DNA from: Burkholderiales bacterium
GTDB lineage: Bacteria; Pseudomonadota; Gammaproteobacteria; Burkholderiales; Burkholderiaceae_C
Assembly (NCBI GenBank): GCA_025358485.1
Contig: JANYJJ010000008.1
Coordinates: 1 to 64,000, forward strand
DNA length: 64,000 nt
Direction of reading: 5' to 3'
Made by a program: the position numbers and the translations under genes. Below the pieces are notes generated by a model. That model saw only the letters and a list, made by a program, of their open reading frames with translations, did not search any database and was not told the origin of the DNA. Positions 10,261 through 20,073 of this stretch are shown piece after piece. Positions within the stretch are counted from its first letter, which is position 1. Each line of letters begins with the position of its first letter.

Positions 10261-11301
10261 ATGGACAGCCTCGACCTGCAGGTACTTTCTCAAGCGCGTG
10301 ACTGGCACGGACAAGGCCACAAAGTGTGGCTTGTCACTGTCATTGAAACCTGGGGCTCGGCCCCGCGTCCGCCCGGTGCGCTGCTGGCGTTGCGCGGCGA
10401 CGGTTTGGTGGTCGGTTCGGTGTCGGGTGGCTGCGTGGAAGACGATTTGATCGACCGCGTGCGCCACGGCGAACGCGTGGATCAAGCCTCACTCATCACC
10501 TACGGCGTGAGCAAAGAAGAAGCTGCGCGCTTTGGCTTGCCGTGTGGCGGCAACCTGCGCTTGGTGCAAGAGCCGCTCAGCCGCACCGATTGGATAGACG
10601 AAATTTTGACGCGCACCGCCAAGCATGAATTGGTGTCACGCAGCCTGAGTTTGGAAACTGGCGTCGTCACCGTGCAAGCGGCCTCGCGCGGCGATAAGTT
10701 TGAATTCAACGGCACCGAACTGCGCGCGCTGTTTGGCCCGCGCTGGCGCTTGCTCATCATCGGCGCAGGGCAGTTGTCGCGGGTGCTGGCCAACATGGCG
10801 CTGGCATTGGACTTTGAGGTGATTTGCTGCGACCCGCGTGAGGAATACAACCTTACGTGGGACGTGCCCGGCAGCAGCTTCAGCAAGGGCATGCCCGACG
10901 ACTTGGTGCTGGAGTTGCAGCTTGATCCGCACAGTGCCGTGGTGGCGGTCACGCACGACCCCAAGTTGGATGATTTGGTGTTGCTGGAGGCCTTGAAGTC
11001 ACCCGCCTTTTATGTTGGCGCGCTGGGCTCACGCAGTAACACCGCCGTTCGCAAAGAACGCTTGAAACTGTTTGATCTGTCCTCTGCTGAAATCGACCGC
11101 CTGCACGGCCCGATAGGCCTGGACTTGGGCAGCAAAACACCGGCAGAGATTGCGGTCTCCATCATTGGCGAAATTGTCGCGGTGAAAAACGGTGTCGCCT
11201 TGACGCAGAAAAAAGAGGGTTCGGCCATGCCAGTCAGCAGCATTCACAACAGCAACAGCAACAGCAACAGCGGCAATGTGTGTGAGAGTTCGCGCGCATG
11301 A
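10261..11301 (+). CDS. XdhC/CoxI-family molybdoenzyme maturation protein
   Basis: VTVIETWGSAPRPPGALLALRGDG, GSVSGGCVEDDL, LPCGGNLRLV, YVGALGSRSNTAVRKERL, GLDLGSKTPAEIAVSI. Confidence 0.92.
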   Translation: MDSLDLQVLSQARDWHGQGHKVWLVTVIETWGSAPRPPGALLALRGDGLVVGSVSGGCVEDDLIDRVRHGERVDQASLITYGVSKEEAARFGLPCGGNLRLVQEPLSRTDWIDEILTRTAKHELVSRSLSLETGVVTVQAASRGDKFEFNGTELRALFGPRWRLLIIGAGQLSRVLANMALALDFEVICCDPREEYNLTWDVPGSSFSKGMPDDLVLELQLDPHSAVVAVTHDPKLDDLVLLEALKSPAFYVGALGSRSNTAVRKERLKLFDLSSAEIDRLHGPIGLDLGSKTPAEIAVSIIGEIVAVKNGVALTQKKEGSAMPVSSIHNSNSNSNSGNVCESSRA

Positions 11302-13463
11302 ACGCGACCCAGCGCGCCTGCACTGAAAACTTTCAAAAAGCGCTGCTGAGCGCAGCAGTTTTAGCGGCCACCCAAAGCATGGCGCAAGACGCCTCACGCC
11401 TTGAGACCGTCGTGGTCACTGGCTCGGTGGTTGAGCGTCGAATCGCAGACGCACCCTACGCCATCGACGCCATTGGCTCTGAGGCGCTGCGCGCAGGTGG
11501 TGCCATGGTCAACTTGTCTGAAGCCCTGGCGCGCGTGCCGGGCCTGACCATCAACAACCGCAACAACTACGCGCAAGACTTGCAAATCAGCTCACGCGGG
11601 TTCGGCGCACGCTCGGGGTTTGGCGTGCGCGGCTTGCGGCTTTACACCGACGGCATTCCGGCCAGCATGCCCGACGGGCAGGGCCAGGTCACCCACTTCG
11701 ACTTGGCCGGTGCGAAACGCGTGGAGGTGTTGCGCGGCCCGTTTTCGGTTCTTTACGGCAACAGTTCGGGCGGGGTGATTTCGCTGTTCAGCAGCGCGCC
11801 CACAACGCCGCGTTTCAACGTTGACCTGGACGGCGGCAGCTTTGGTTTGAAACAGCTGCGCCTGGGTGTGCAGGCACCGCTGAGTGAGGCGCTCGACATC
11901 AAAGCCCAGGTTTCCAAGTTTGAAATTACCGGCTTTCGCCCGCACTCCGAAGCGCAGCGCACTTTGGGCAATTTGCGCATCGGTTGGCACAGCGACTCCG
12001 ACCGCGTCACCGTGCTGGCCAATGACATCACGCAGGTGGCGAACGACCCTTTGGGTTTGACGCGTGCGCAGATCGATGCCGATCCGCGCCAGACAGCGTC
12101 TGTGGCAGAGCAGTTCAACGCCCGCAAAACGGCGCGTCAAAGCCAGGTCGGTGCGCGTTGGCAGCATGCGTTCGCAGACAGCTCGGCCCTGCGCGAAAGC
12201 GCCGTCACGCTGTACGGCGGTTCACGCGGCGTCACGCAGTGGCAGGCCATTCCTGTGGCCACGCAAACGCCACCCAAAAGCGGCGGCGGTGTGGTCGACT
12301 TCGACCGTGAGTACCAAGGCCTGGATGCGCGCTTGACCTTTCAATTCGGCCGTGTCGATTTGGTGGTGGGTGCTGCTGTTGAGCAGCAAACCGACGAGCG
12401 CCGTGGCTTCGAAAACTTCACCGGCACGGGTGCAGCGCAAGTGCTGGGCGTGACCGGCAAACAGCGCCGCGACGAAACCAATTTCGTCGAATCGCAAGAC
12501 GTGTTTGCGCAGGCTGAGGCACGTCTCACAGACGGCATCAGCGCCACAGGCGGCGTGCGCAGTGGCAGCGTGCGCTTCAAGGCGACCGACCGTTACCTCA
12601 GCAACGGCAACGACTCTGGCGAGCTGAAATTCAACTACTCCAACCCGGTGGTGGGCCTGCGCTGGAGGCTGCAACCTGGCTTGGCTTTGCACGTGAGCGC
12701 AGGGCGCGGTTTTGAGTCACCCACGCTGAATGAATTGGCTTACCGCGCTGACGGCACGGCCGGATTCAACACGACCTTGTTGCCGCAAACCAGCCAACAG
12801 ATTGAGGTGGGCGCGCGCTGGAATGCCGGCGATTTGAACCTCGACGCCACGTTGTTCCAAGCCAAAACCGAAAATGAAATTGGCGTGCTCACCAACTCCG
12901 GCGGGCGCAGCAGCTTTCAAAATGTCGGACGCACAAAACGCCAGGGCTTGGAGTTGGGCATGGGCTGGCAGGTGTTCAAAAGCTTGCGTTGGCAATTGGC
13001 TTTGACGGCGTTGAACGCCACTTACAGCGACAACTTTTTGACCTGCGCTGTCACTTCCCCGCCATCGCCTTGCGTCACACCCACGTTGGCGGTTCCCAGT
13101 GGCAATCGCATTGCGGGCACAGTGGCAAAAAGCGCGTTCACCGAGTTGGCGTGGCAGCCCTGGGCAGGTCAGCCGACCACCTTCGCGGTCGAGTGGCGCG
13201 CACAAGGCCGCACCCCAGTCAATGACGTGAACAGCGACTTTGCAGGCGGGTACGGTGAAGCCAGTTTGCGCGCGTCGCACACCTTTTTGCTGGGTCAAAA
13301 CGCCAGCGCAGGGCGCAAATTGGAACTGCTGGCGCGCATCGACAACGTCAGCAACCGCAGCCATGTGGGCAGCGTGATCGTCAATGACGGGAATGCGCGC
13401 TTCTTCGAGTCCGCAGCACCGCGCAACGCGTTGTTGAGTCTGCGTTACAGCGCCGGGTTTTGA
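11298..13463 (+). CDS. TonB-dependent outer-membrane receptor
   Basis: ETVVVTGSVVERRIADAPYAIDAIG (TonB box/plug), VLRGPFSVLYGNSSGGVISLFS, beta-barrel C-terminus; overlaps the XdhC stop codon. Confidence 0.93.
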   Translation: MNATQRACTENFQKALLSAAVLAATQSMAQDASRLETVVVTGSVVERRIADAPYAIDAIGSEALRAGGAMVNLSEALARVPGLTINNRNNYAQDLQISSRGFGARSGFGVRGLRLYTDGIPASMPDGQGQVTHFDLAGAKRVEVLRGPFSVLYGNSSGGVISLFSSAPTTPRFNVDLDGGSFGLKQLRLGVQAPLSEALDIKAQVSKFEITGFRPHSEAQRTLGNLRIGWHSDSDRVTVLANDITQVANDPLGLTRAQIDADPRQTASVAEQFNARKTARQSQVGARWQHAFADSSALRESAVTLYGGSRGVTQWQAIPVATQTPPKSGGGVVDFDREYQGLDARLTFQFGRVDLVVGAAVEQQTDERRGFENFTGTGAAQVLGVTGKQRRDETNFVESQDVFAQAEARLTDGISATGGVRSGSVRFKATDRYLSNGNDSGELKFNYSNPVVGLRWRLQPGLALHVSAGRGFESPTLNELAYRADGTAGFNTTLLPQTSQQIEVGARWNAGDLNLDATLFQAKTENEIGVLTNSGGRSSFQNVGRTKRQGLELGMGWQVFKSLRWQLALTALNATYSDNFLTCAVTSPPSPCVTPTLAVPSGNRIAGTVAKSAFTELAWQPWAGQPTTFAVEWRAQGRTPVNDVNSDFAGGYGEASLRASHTFLLGQNASAGRKLELLARIDNVSNRSHVGSVIVNDGNARFFESAAPRNALLSLRYSAGF

Positions 13464-14170
13464 CGCACAGCGCTACGCCTTGGGTGTTTGCGTTGTGTGC
13501 GCTGATCAGCACGCTGTGCTGCACTGCGCACGCCGCTGATCGGCCTTTTTTGCTCACGTCAAGCGCTGCGGCTGAGGAAGACGACGACGGCGTGTGGGCG
13601 CTTGAATCTTGGTGGCAACGAACACGAAGCCAGCAAGGGCTGAGCGTCGCGGCGGAATACGGGTTCAACCCGACCACTTCAGTTCAGCTTGAACGTTCAC
13701 GCGTGCAAGACCGCGTCGGTGGTGACCAAGCACAAGCTATGGAGCTGGAATTCAAGCACCTGTTCAACCGCATCGGCCGAGACGGCTGGGGTTGGGGCAT
13801 GGACGTTGGCGTCGGTGCGGCGTCGACGGACGGTGCCGGATGGCGTACTCAACGCCTGAGCGTCAAGCTGCCTTACACGCTTTCGCTGCGTGACGGCGAT
13901 GCCATGCTGCATGTGAATGTGGGCCTGCAAAAGCAGCACGATGAGCGCCGCGAATGGCTTGCGTCGGCGGCGTTCGAACACAAAATCGGCACCCGCACCA
14001 AGCTCTTCCTCGAACTGGGCCGCGAAGACCGCAGCACGCTGCTTCACGGCGGCGTGCGCCATTGGTTGAAGCGCGACAAGTTCGCGGTGGACTTCAGCGT
14101 GCAGCAGTCGCGAAGCGCTGAAAGCAAAGAACGAGGCGTGGTGATTGGGTTGGGCTGGTACGACCTGTAA
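13460..14170 (+). CDS. Hypothetical exported beta-rich protein downstream of TonB receptor
   Basis: Signal-like N-terminus, ends in aromatic residue (GLGWYDL), overlaps TonB receptor stop; possible outer-membrane barrel (inference). Confidence 0.6.
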   Translation: MTHSATPWVFALCALISTLCCTAHAADRPFLLTSSAAAEEDDDGVWALESWWQRTRSQQGLSVAAEYGFNPTTSVQLERSRVQDRVGGDQAQAMELEFKHLFNRIGRDGWGWGMDVGVGAASTDGAGWRTQRLSVKLPYTLSLRDGDAMLHVNVGLQKQHDERREWLASAAFEHKIGTRTKLFLELGREDRSTLLHGGVRHWLKRDKFAVDFSVQQSRSAESKERGVVIGLGWYDL

Positions 14171-14319
14171 TAGTTTCCAGTCGAACTGCTCGGGCCCCCG
14201 GGTGTCGTTTCATCAAACGTCCGACTCAGCCTGCGGCAGTCAGCCGCTGCGCTTCGGCACGCATGGAAACTGATGAAGACCTAGGAACTCCGCCACATTC
14301 ACGGCGGTGAATTGCGAGT

Positions 14320-14892
14320 TCACGCGTCCACTGAACACACACCGCCCGCACAGGTCGCGTCACTACCGTCGCAGCGAGCACCGACGACCGACTCAGCGCC
14401 ATCGGCAGGCTCATGCGCTGTCGCCTCGGCGAGCAACTGTCCGATCACCGCACCCAATTGCAGGTCGTCGATTTGGCCGAAATGATTCAGTCTCATGCGA
14501 CCCTGAGAATCAAAAACCACAACACTGGGCGTTCCGCGAAGCCCGTAGGCCTGCATCGTCAGTGGCACCGTTCCGCCGGTGTCAGCTTGGTCAACGCCGA
14601 CGGGAAACTCAATGCCGTACTCATGCAAAAAAACGCGCAGCGCCTCGGGACCCATCACGTTGTGATGTTCGAAGACAGTGTGCAAACCAATCACGGCGAG
14701 TCGGTCTTGCGGAAAGCTGCGATGAACGCGCATCGCTTGCGGCAAGCCGTGCGACACACAACCCGGGCACAGCATCTGAAAGCTGTGCATCACCACAACC
14801 CTCCCGAGCAGGCCACTCAAGCCGACTGGCATCGGCGAATTGAACCACTGGCTGGTTTGCAGAGCCGGGGAGCTGCTGGCGATGTTGTTCAT
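14320..14892 (-). CDS. Redoxin (TlpA/AhpC-like) with Cys-rich C-terminal tail
   Basis: VVVMHSFQMLCPGCVSHGLPQ (thioredoxin-fold CxxC), YGLRGTPSVVVFDSQGRMRLNHFGQID; tail RCDGSDATCAGGVCSVDA. Confidence 0.8.
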   Translation of the reverse strand: MNNIASSSPALQTSQWFNSPMPVGLSGLLGRVVVMHSFQMLCPGCVSHGLPQAMRVHRSFPQDRLAVIGLHTVFEHHNVMGPEALRVFLHEYGIEFPVGVDQADTGGTVPLTMQAYGLRGTPSVVVFDSQGRMRLNHFGQIDDLQLGAVIGQLLAEATAHEPADGAESVVGARCDGSDATCAGGVCSVDA

Positions 14893-14967
14893 GATTCAGC
14901 CCAAAGTTTGAGAGCGCCTGGCGCAGGCGTGCGCCGGGCGCGCCTGCATTGCCGTTTCTGTTGCGCT

Positions 14968-15513
14968 TCAGGCCGCGCGGCGCAGCGCAACGGCGGGAAA
15001 ATCGACCGGCACAGCGAATGCCACGTTGACATAGTTGGTGAACAAATTCAAAGCCACATGGGCCAAGATTTCGACGACTTCCTCATCAGCAAATCCCGCT
15101 TCGCGCAGCGCATGCACGTCGACGTCACTGACCTGCCCCCGGTCATTGACGAGCTTTAGCGCGAATTGCAGCGCTGCCTGCGTCTTTGAATCGGTCGACA
15201 CGCCGGCTTGGGCGTGCCGCATTTCGTCTGCGCTGGCGCCCGCCTTGCGGCCCAGTGCGGTGTGCGCAGCCAAGCAGTATTCGCAGGCATTGCGATCGGC
15301 CACTGCCACGGCAATTTGCTCGCCGAGTTTGGGCGCGAGCACGCCGCCGCCCAAGGCACCAAAAACCGACCACATGCTCTTCAGCGCCGCCGATGAATTG
15401 GCGACAGCGCGGAACATGTTGGGTGTGGTGCCGAAAGCGGCGTGGATCGAATCAAGCAGCGCCTTGCGGTCGGCTGTGGTGGCATTGCGGTCTATGAGGG
15501 GAACGCGGTTCAT
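14968..15513 (-). CDS. Carboxymuconolactone decarboxylase/AhpD-like protein
   Basis: AVADRNACEYCLAAHTALGRKAGAS (AhpD ExxCxxxH-type motif), NLFTNYVNVAFAVPVDFP. Confidence 0.9.
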   Translation of the reverse strand: MNRVPLIDRNATTADRKALLDSIHAAFGTTPNMFRAVANSSAALKSMWSVFGALGGGVLAPKLGEQIAVAVADRNACEYCLAAHTALGRKAGASADEMRHAQAGVSTDSKTQAALQFALKLVNDRGQVSDVDVHALREAGFADEEVVEILAHVALNLFTNYVNVAFAVPVDFPAVALRRAA

Positions 15514-15577
15514 GGTGAATCCTTAATTGGAGTTTGCTGAGCAATGAAAAGAGGCAAGGCGGATCAACATTGAGTGC

Positions 15578-16246
15578 TCAAAACTGGCCCTCGCGAACGT
15601 AGGGATAGCTCCACAAAATGGTTTGCATCAACACCGCTTTGACCCAAGCTGCGTGCATCTTTTCAACGTCAGCGGCCGAGGCGCCTTTTTTCGCCAAAAA
15701 GGGTTTGAGCGTGGTGGTCACCGGCACCGTCAGGGCGGAGAGATAGCGGAAGTTGACCAGCGGAACGCTGTCTGCTTTGTCCGTTTTGTTTTTCTTGGCT
15801 GTGGTGTGACGCAGGCCGATTTCGTACTGGTAATCAAGCCAGGCTTGATCGTGATTGGCGTCGGCCGTGTCGACAATCCATTGACTAAAGCGCTTGCGCA
15901 CCGCGCCGAGATAAGCGCCATCGGGCGCGCCAGTTTTGTTGTTCTTGAAGTACACGACCAACTCGGGCGTGGAAGCGACAAAGCCGTACCAAACATCGAG
16001 GATCGCTTCGGTCTGGTCGGCCAGGATGGGCTTGCTCATGCGCAGGTAGCGGGTGTCTTCCTCGCTGAACAGCAGAGTCTTCTTCAGCGCCTCCAAGTCG
16101 GCCAAGGTGTACGGAGCCTTGGTCAACGACTTCTGCCCCATCGTGTAGCCCGGGATGGAAGGAGCAGATTGGGCGTTGACGCTCTGAGGCAAAACAGCAG
16201 CCAGCAAAAGTGCCAGGCTGGCAGCGACCAGTGGTTTCGGTTTCAT
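15578..16246 (-). CDS. Secreted protoglobin-domain protein
   Basis: Signal peptide MKPKPLVAASLALLLAAVLPQSVNAQ, then LLFSEEDTRYLRMSKPILADQTEAILDVWYGFVASTPELVVYF and YQYEIGLRHTTAKK (candidate proximal His), protoglobin/globin-coupled-sensor pattern. Confidence 0.75.
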   Translation of the reverse strand: MKPKPLVAASLALLLAAVLPQSVNAQSAPSIPGYTMGQKSLTKAPYTLADLEALKKTLLFSEEDTRYLRMSKPILADQTEAILDVWYGFVASTPELVVYFKNNKTGAPDGAYLGAVRKRFSQWIVDTADANHDQAWLDYQYEIGLRHTTAKKNKTDKADSVPLVNFRYLSALTVPVTTTLKPFLAKKGASAADVEKMHAAWVKAVLMQTILWSYPYVREGQF

Positions 16247-16570
16247 GGTGTTCCTTAAAAACGGGGGTTGGCGCGACACCGATGTGTCATTGCGCTGGAC
16301 GAAAGTGTCTGCGCAATATCTGTACGATTCAGCTCATATCGTCTTCAAGATAATCCATTCCGTCCAAACAATGTGAGGCTCGTTGGGTGAGCGCGGCGCA
16401 ATTTCGCGCAGTGTTCTTGCACCTAGGCTGAGATTTCAGCTTCACGTCAGCCGAGCCTGCTGCCTAGCGCAGAAGCCAAGCTCAATGCCGCGACATGTTG
16501 GAGCCTTGCAGCAGCACGTTGACCTGCTGTCGTCCGACACCTCGAAAAAGCACCGATTGCGAAGTCCGTT

Positions 16571-17917
16571 TCACAGCCGCCCGCGGAACACCTCGCCCAT
16601 GTCCACACGCGCTTTCAAGCGGGCGCACAGCATGAAAGTGCCGACAAATTTGCGCTGCAAAAACAGCATGTCGGGCGGTGGGGTTGAGGCAAAGCCTTCG
16701 CCAAAAAATTGGGCGCGGCCTTGATCGAATCCGCGTTTGAAAAGGTCAGACGCGGCGAAGTCGTAAGGGCCTTCATGCCGCAGCGGCTCGCCCGCCATCA
16801 GCATCATCTCGACAACACCGCGCGTTTGTGCTGGTGCGTCGTTCAGGCCGATGAAGCCAGCGGCCTGCGCCGCTTGCAAAACGCCTTCCGCATCGTTGTC
16901 CCGCTGAGCGCGGGCCAGTGCTCGAATGTGCTCGGCGCGTTCGGGCAGCACGGCTTGCGTCGCTCCGAAATCCAGCAAGGCAATGCGGCCGGTGTTGGCA
17001 TCAAACAAGTAGTTGCCAAAGTTGGGATCGGTTTGCACCAAGTGCATGTCAAACAGTTCGCGCACCGCCAAACGGCACAGCGCGCTGGCGGCACGGTCGC
17101 GTTGCGACTGCACGGTGTAGACCATCTTGTCGATGGCCACGCCGCGCATGAATTCGGTGGCCAGGATGTGGTCGGTGCAGTGTTCTTGCACCAGGTCGGG
17201 CACGATCAGGACCGGGTCATCGCCGAGCATGGTTTTGTAGCTCTGCATGGCGATGGCTTCGGCGCGGTAATCGGTCTCGGCATGAAGCTGCTCGCGGATG
17301 CGATCAAACAAAGGTGTTGGGTCAGGTGCACCAGCCGGGACAAAGCCGGGCAGGCGCGTGAGCAGCATCAAGTTGGCCACGTCGCTGTCGATGCTGGCCT
17401 TGACGCCGGGGTATTGAATTTTCAAGGCCAGCACGCGGCCGTCGTGCGTTTCAACTTTGTGAACTTGACCTATGGACGCCGCCGCAATCGGCTGTTCACT
17501 GAAGCTGCGAAAGCGCTGCTTCCACTTGGCACCATATTCGCGCTTTAGCACCTGCGCCAACTGCTCCGGTGGCATCACATGCGCCTGGTCGCGCAAGCCG
17601 CCCAGCATCTCGGCAAACAGCGGCGGCAACACGCCATTGCCACCTTGACCGTCCATGGACATCAACTGCCCCAGCTTCAACACCGCGCCGCGCATCTGCG
17701 ACATGCGCTCGGCCAAGCGCTTGGCGTTGCCGGGAGTGAGCATGAGCTGCGATACATCCAGGCGCTCGCCACGTGCCAAACGTGCCACACCTTCGATGGC
17801 CGCACCTGCCGCCATCTCAGACACGGCGCGGCCAAAGTGCAGGAAGCGGCTGGTGCGACCTTGCGGCACAGACGCAACGCGCGGTTTTTTGGGCGGGGGC
17901 ATGGGCATATTCGTCAA
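16571..17917 (-). CDS. ABC1/UbiB (AarF)-family atypical kinase
   Basis: VLKLGQLMSMDGQ, IAAASIGQVHKVETHDGRVLALKIQYPGVKASIDSD, TDPNFGNYLFDANTGRIALLDFGATQ. Confidence 0.93.
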   Translation of the reverse strand: MTNMPMPPPKKPRVASVPQGRTSRFLHFGRAVSEMAAGAAIEGVARLARGERLDVSQLMLTPGNAKRLAERMSQMRGAVLKLGQLMSMDGQGGNGVLPPLFAEMLGGLRDQAHVMPPEQLAQVLKREYGAKWKQRFRSFSEQPIAAASIGQVHKVETHDGRVLALKIQYPGVKASIDSDVANLMLLTRLPGFVPAGAPDPTPLFDRIREQLHAETDYRAEAIAMQSYKTMLGDDPVLIVPDLVQEHCTDHILATEFMRGVAIDKMVYTVQSQRDRAASALCRLAVRELFDMHLVQTDPNFGNYLFDANTGRIALLDFGATQAVLPERAEHIRALARAQRDNDAEGVLQAAQAAGFIGLNDAPAQTRGVVEMMLMAGEPLRHEGPYDFAASDLFKRGFDQGRAQFFGEGFASTPPPDMLFLQRKFVGTFMLCARLKARVDMGEVFRGRL

Positions 17918-17924
17918 CTTGCCA

Positions 17925-18833
17925 TCAACGGTGTCGCATCCAATCGCGCGGCGACTCGCCCATCACCTGCGTGAACGCACGCGACAAAGACGCCGCTGTC
18001 GCGTAGCCCAATTCATCCGCCGCTGACTTGATGGAAGTGCCGTCACGCAGCAGCGTTTGCATCAAGCTCACGCGCCAGCGCAGCAAGTAGTCGGCCGGGG
18101 TGACACCCAGATGCACCTTGAACGCGGCAGCAAACGCACTGCGCGACATGCCAGCTGCTGCGGCCATGTTTTCCAGGTTCCAAGCCTCAGCGGGCCGCTC
18201 ATGCAAGGCCGTCAAAGTGCGGGCCAGTCCGGGATGCGACAAACCTGTGAGCAAACCTGCTTGCAAGCCCGCCTCGGTGGGGTGGTCCAGCATCCAGCGC
18301 AACATTTGCAGCAACAACACTTCAAACAAGCGGTTCGCCAAAAACCGCTGGCCGCAACGCACTTTCTGTGACTCGGCAAAAAGCAGCGCCAGCGTCAAGT
18401 CAAGCCCATAGACCGATCGCAACGGCAACACCACGACCGCGGGCAATGCACGCACCAAAGGATGATGTTCACCGCCTTCGAAGTCCAAGGTGGCACACAC
18501 AAAATCAGCGCCGGTCGTGGGTGCATTGTGAAAATCATGTGCCAACGGGCGCGGGTAGAAAAGCAAGGTCGGTTCGTCCAACTCAATGCGCTTGAGCGCT
18601 GACTTTTTTGCGCCGTTCCGCCCTGAATTTGCAGGGCGGTGCGTGACCACCATTTGGCCACGTTGCATCACATGCAAAAACCCGCGCCCTGGCTTGGCAG
18701 AAAAACGCGTCACACCGCACAGCGGTCCCGCGTGGAAAAGATCGGCACGCACACGGAAACGTTCGAGCAGCGAAGACAACCTGTCAAGCGGCGGTGAAGG
18801 GTCAAGTGGCATCGGTGTGTGCGCAATCTTCAT
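17925..18833 (-). CDS. AraC-family regulator with N-terminal cupin
   Basis: Cupin-like N-terminus (LFHAGPLCGVTRFSAKPGRGFLHVMQRG) and AraC HTH (AAAAGMSRSAFAAAFKVHLGVTPADYLLRWRV...DELGYATAASLSRAFTQVMGESPRDWMRHR). Confidence 0.92.
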   Translation of the reverse strand: MKIAHTPMPLDPSPPLDRLSSLLERFRVRADLFHAGPLCGVTRFSAKPGRGFLHVMQRGQMVVTHRPANSGRNGAKKSALKRIELDEPTLLFYPRPLAHDFHNAPTTGADFVCATLDFEGGEHHPLVRALPAVVVLPLRSVYGLDLTLALLFAESQKVRCGQRFLANRLFEVLLLQMLRWMLDHPTEAGLQAGLLTGLSHPGLARTLTALHERPAEAWNLENMAAAAGMSRSAFAAAFKVHLGVTPADYLLRWRVSLMQTLLRDGTSIKSAADELGYATAASLSRAFTQVMGESPRDWMRHR

Positions 18834-19007
18834 ACGAATTGATGCGTTTTAGGTGCTTTACATCCGAAATTTTACCGATCAGCATTCGTCATTGCCGCAG
18901 CGCTGTCAGTTGAGTCGCAACGCCTTGACGCTGAACACAAAAGCCGCAGCCACACCTGGACGCGTGTTGCCTTGCCGTTGCGGTGGAGACGGTGTCAGAA
19001 TAATTTC

Positions 19008-20060
19008 ATGGACCTTCGCTTCAAAACCAACCTGCTCGAACACACCAAAGCCGTCGCCACCTGGGCTGCCCGGCGTGGTGCTCAGACCGCCATCAATGTG
19101 GCCGACATGTCGCTCACAGTGACGCTCAACGGCGGGCTGGGTGCGAATGCCGCACCGGTTCAGCACAAACTTTATGCGCAGTTTGTCGGCAAGCGCGATG
19201 GCCAGCGCCTTTGCTACTTTGATGTGGCCGATGCGCCCGCCATCGGCTTTGTGGGCTGGCTGCCTCACAAAGCGCAGGCTTGGGACATCTCCCTCAGCAA
19301 GTTGACGTTCAAAGCCGCCGCGCGTGAGGCGGGCCTCGCCACGCCAGCGCAGTGGTCGCAAAGCCAATTTGTCGACAGCGCCTTCTTGGTCAAGCGCGCT
19401 CGCGGTGCGTTTGGCGATGGCATGCGCGGCCCCTTTCGTGCTGAACAAGCGACCGAGTTGACGCTGGCCGACGGCGAGTTTTTTGAAGCCTTCAAGTCGG
19501 GACACATTGCACGCGCTTGGTATTGGGGTGACCGCTTGGCCGTGCTCGAACTGTTCGCCATGCCCAGCGTCACCGGCGATGGCCGTTCGACTTACGAATC
19601 CCTTTTGCGTCAAGCCCTGGGGCATGCAGCGTTGCCCGCCGACTTTGCCGACATTGCGCGCCTGCAAAACGTGCGGCCGTCGGATGTGCCGCAAGCGGGC
19701 GCGTCCGTCGTGTGCGACTACCGCTACGTGTCGCCCTTCAACCCGACGGTTTATGCCAATCACAACGTGTTGCCGCACCTTAAGACGCACCAAATCGTTC
19801 AGCACTTTTCCGACGCCGGACGTCGAATGTGGCCTCGCGTTGCAAGCGCTGCGGCGGCTGATATCCAAACTGAGCATTCGCTTTCGCCGTCGGCTGCAGC
19901 CGTTGACAGTTTGCAAACCGGCTTTGTGCTCGACGCCATCGTCGATGCCCAAGGCCAGCCCTGGTTCCTTGAAATCAACAGCAACCCGCAGTTGCACCCC
20001 GACCTGTATGCCTCCATGTTGGACGGCATTTGCGGCTTGAATCGCAACCCAGCGCGTTGA
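19008..20060 (+). CDS. ATP-grasp-like protein of unknown function
   Basis: C-terminal GFVLDAIVDAQGQPWFLEINSNPQLHPDLY resembles the metal-binding end of ATP-grasp ligases; FLVKRARGAFGDGMRG could be a nucleotide-binding loop. Confidence 0.55.
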   Translation: MDLRFKTNLLEHTKAVATWAARRGAQTAINVADMSLTVTLNGGLGANAAPVQHKLYAQFVGKRDGQRLCYFDVADAPAIGFVGWLPHKAQAWDISLSKLTFKAAAREAGLATPAQWSQSQFVDSAFLVKRARGAFGDGMRGPFRAEQATELTLADGEFFEAFKSGHIARAWYWGDRLAVLELFAMPSVTGDGRSTYESLLRQALGHAALPADFADIARLQNVRPSDVPQAGASVVCDYRYVSPFNPTVYANHNVLPHLKTHQIVQHFSDAGRRMWPRVASAAAADIQTEHSLSPSAAAVDSLQTGFVLDAIVDAQGQPWFLEINSNPQLHPDLYASMLDGICGLNRNPAR

Positions 20061-20073
20061 CCGGCAGCACACC

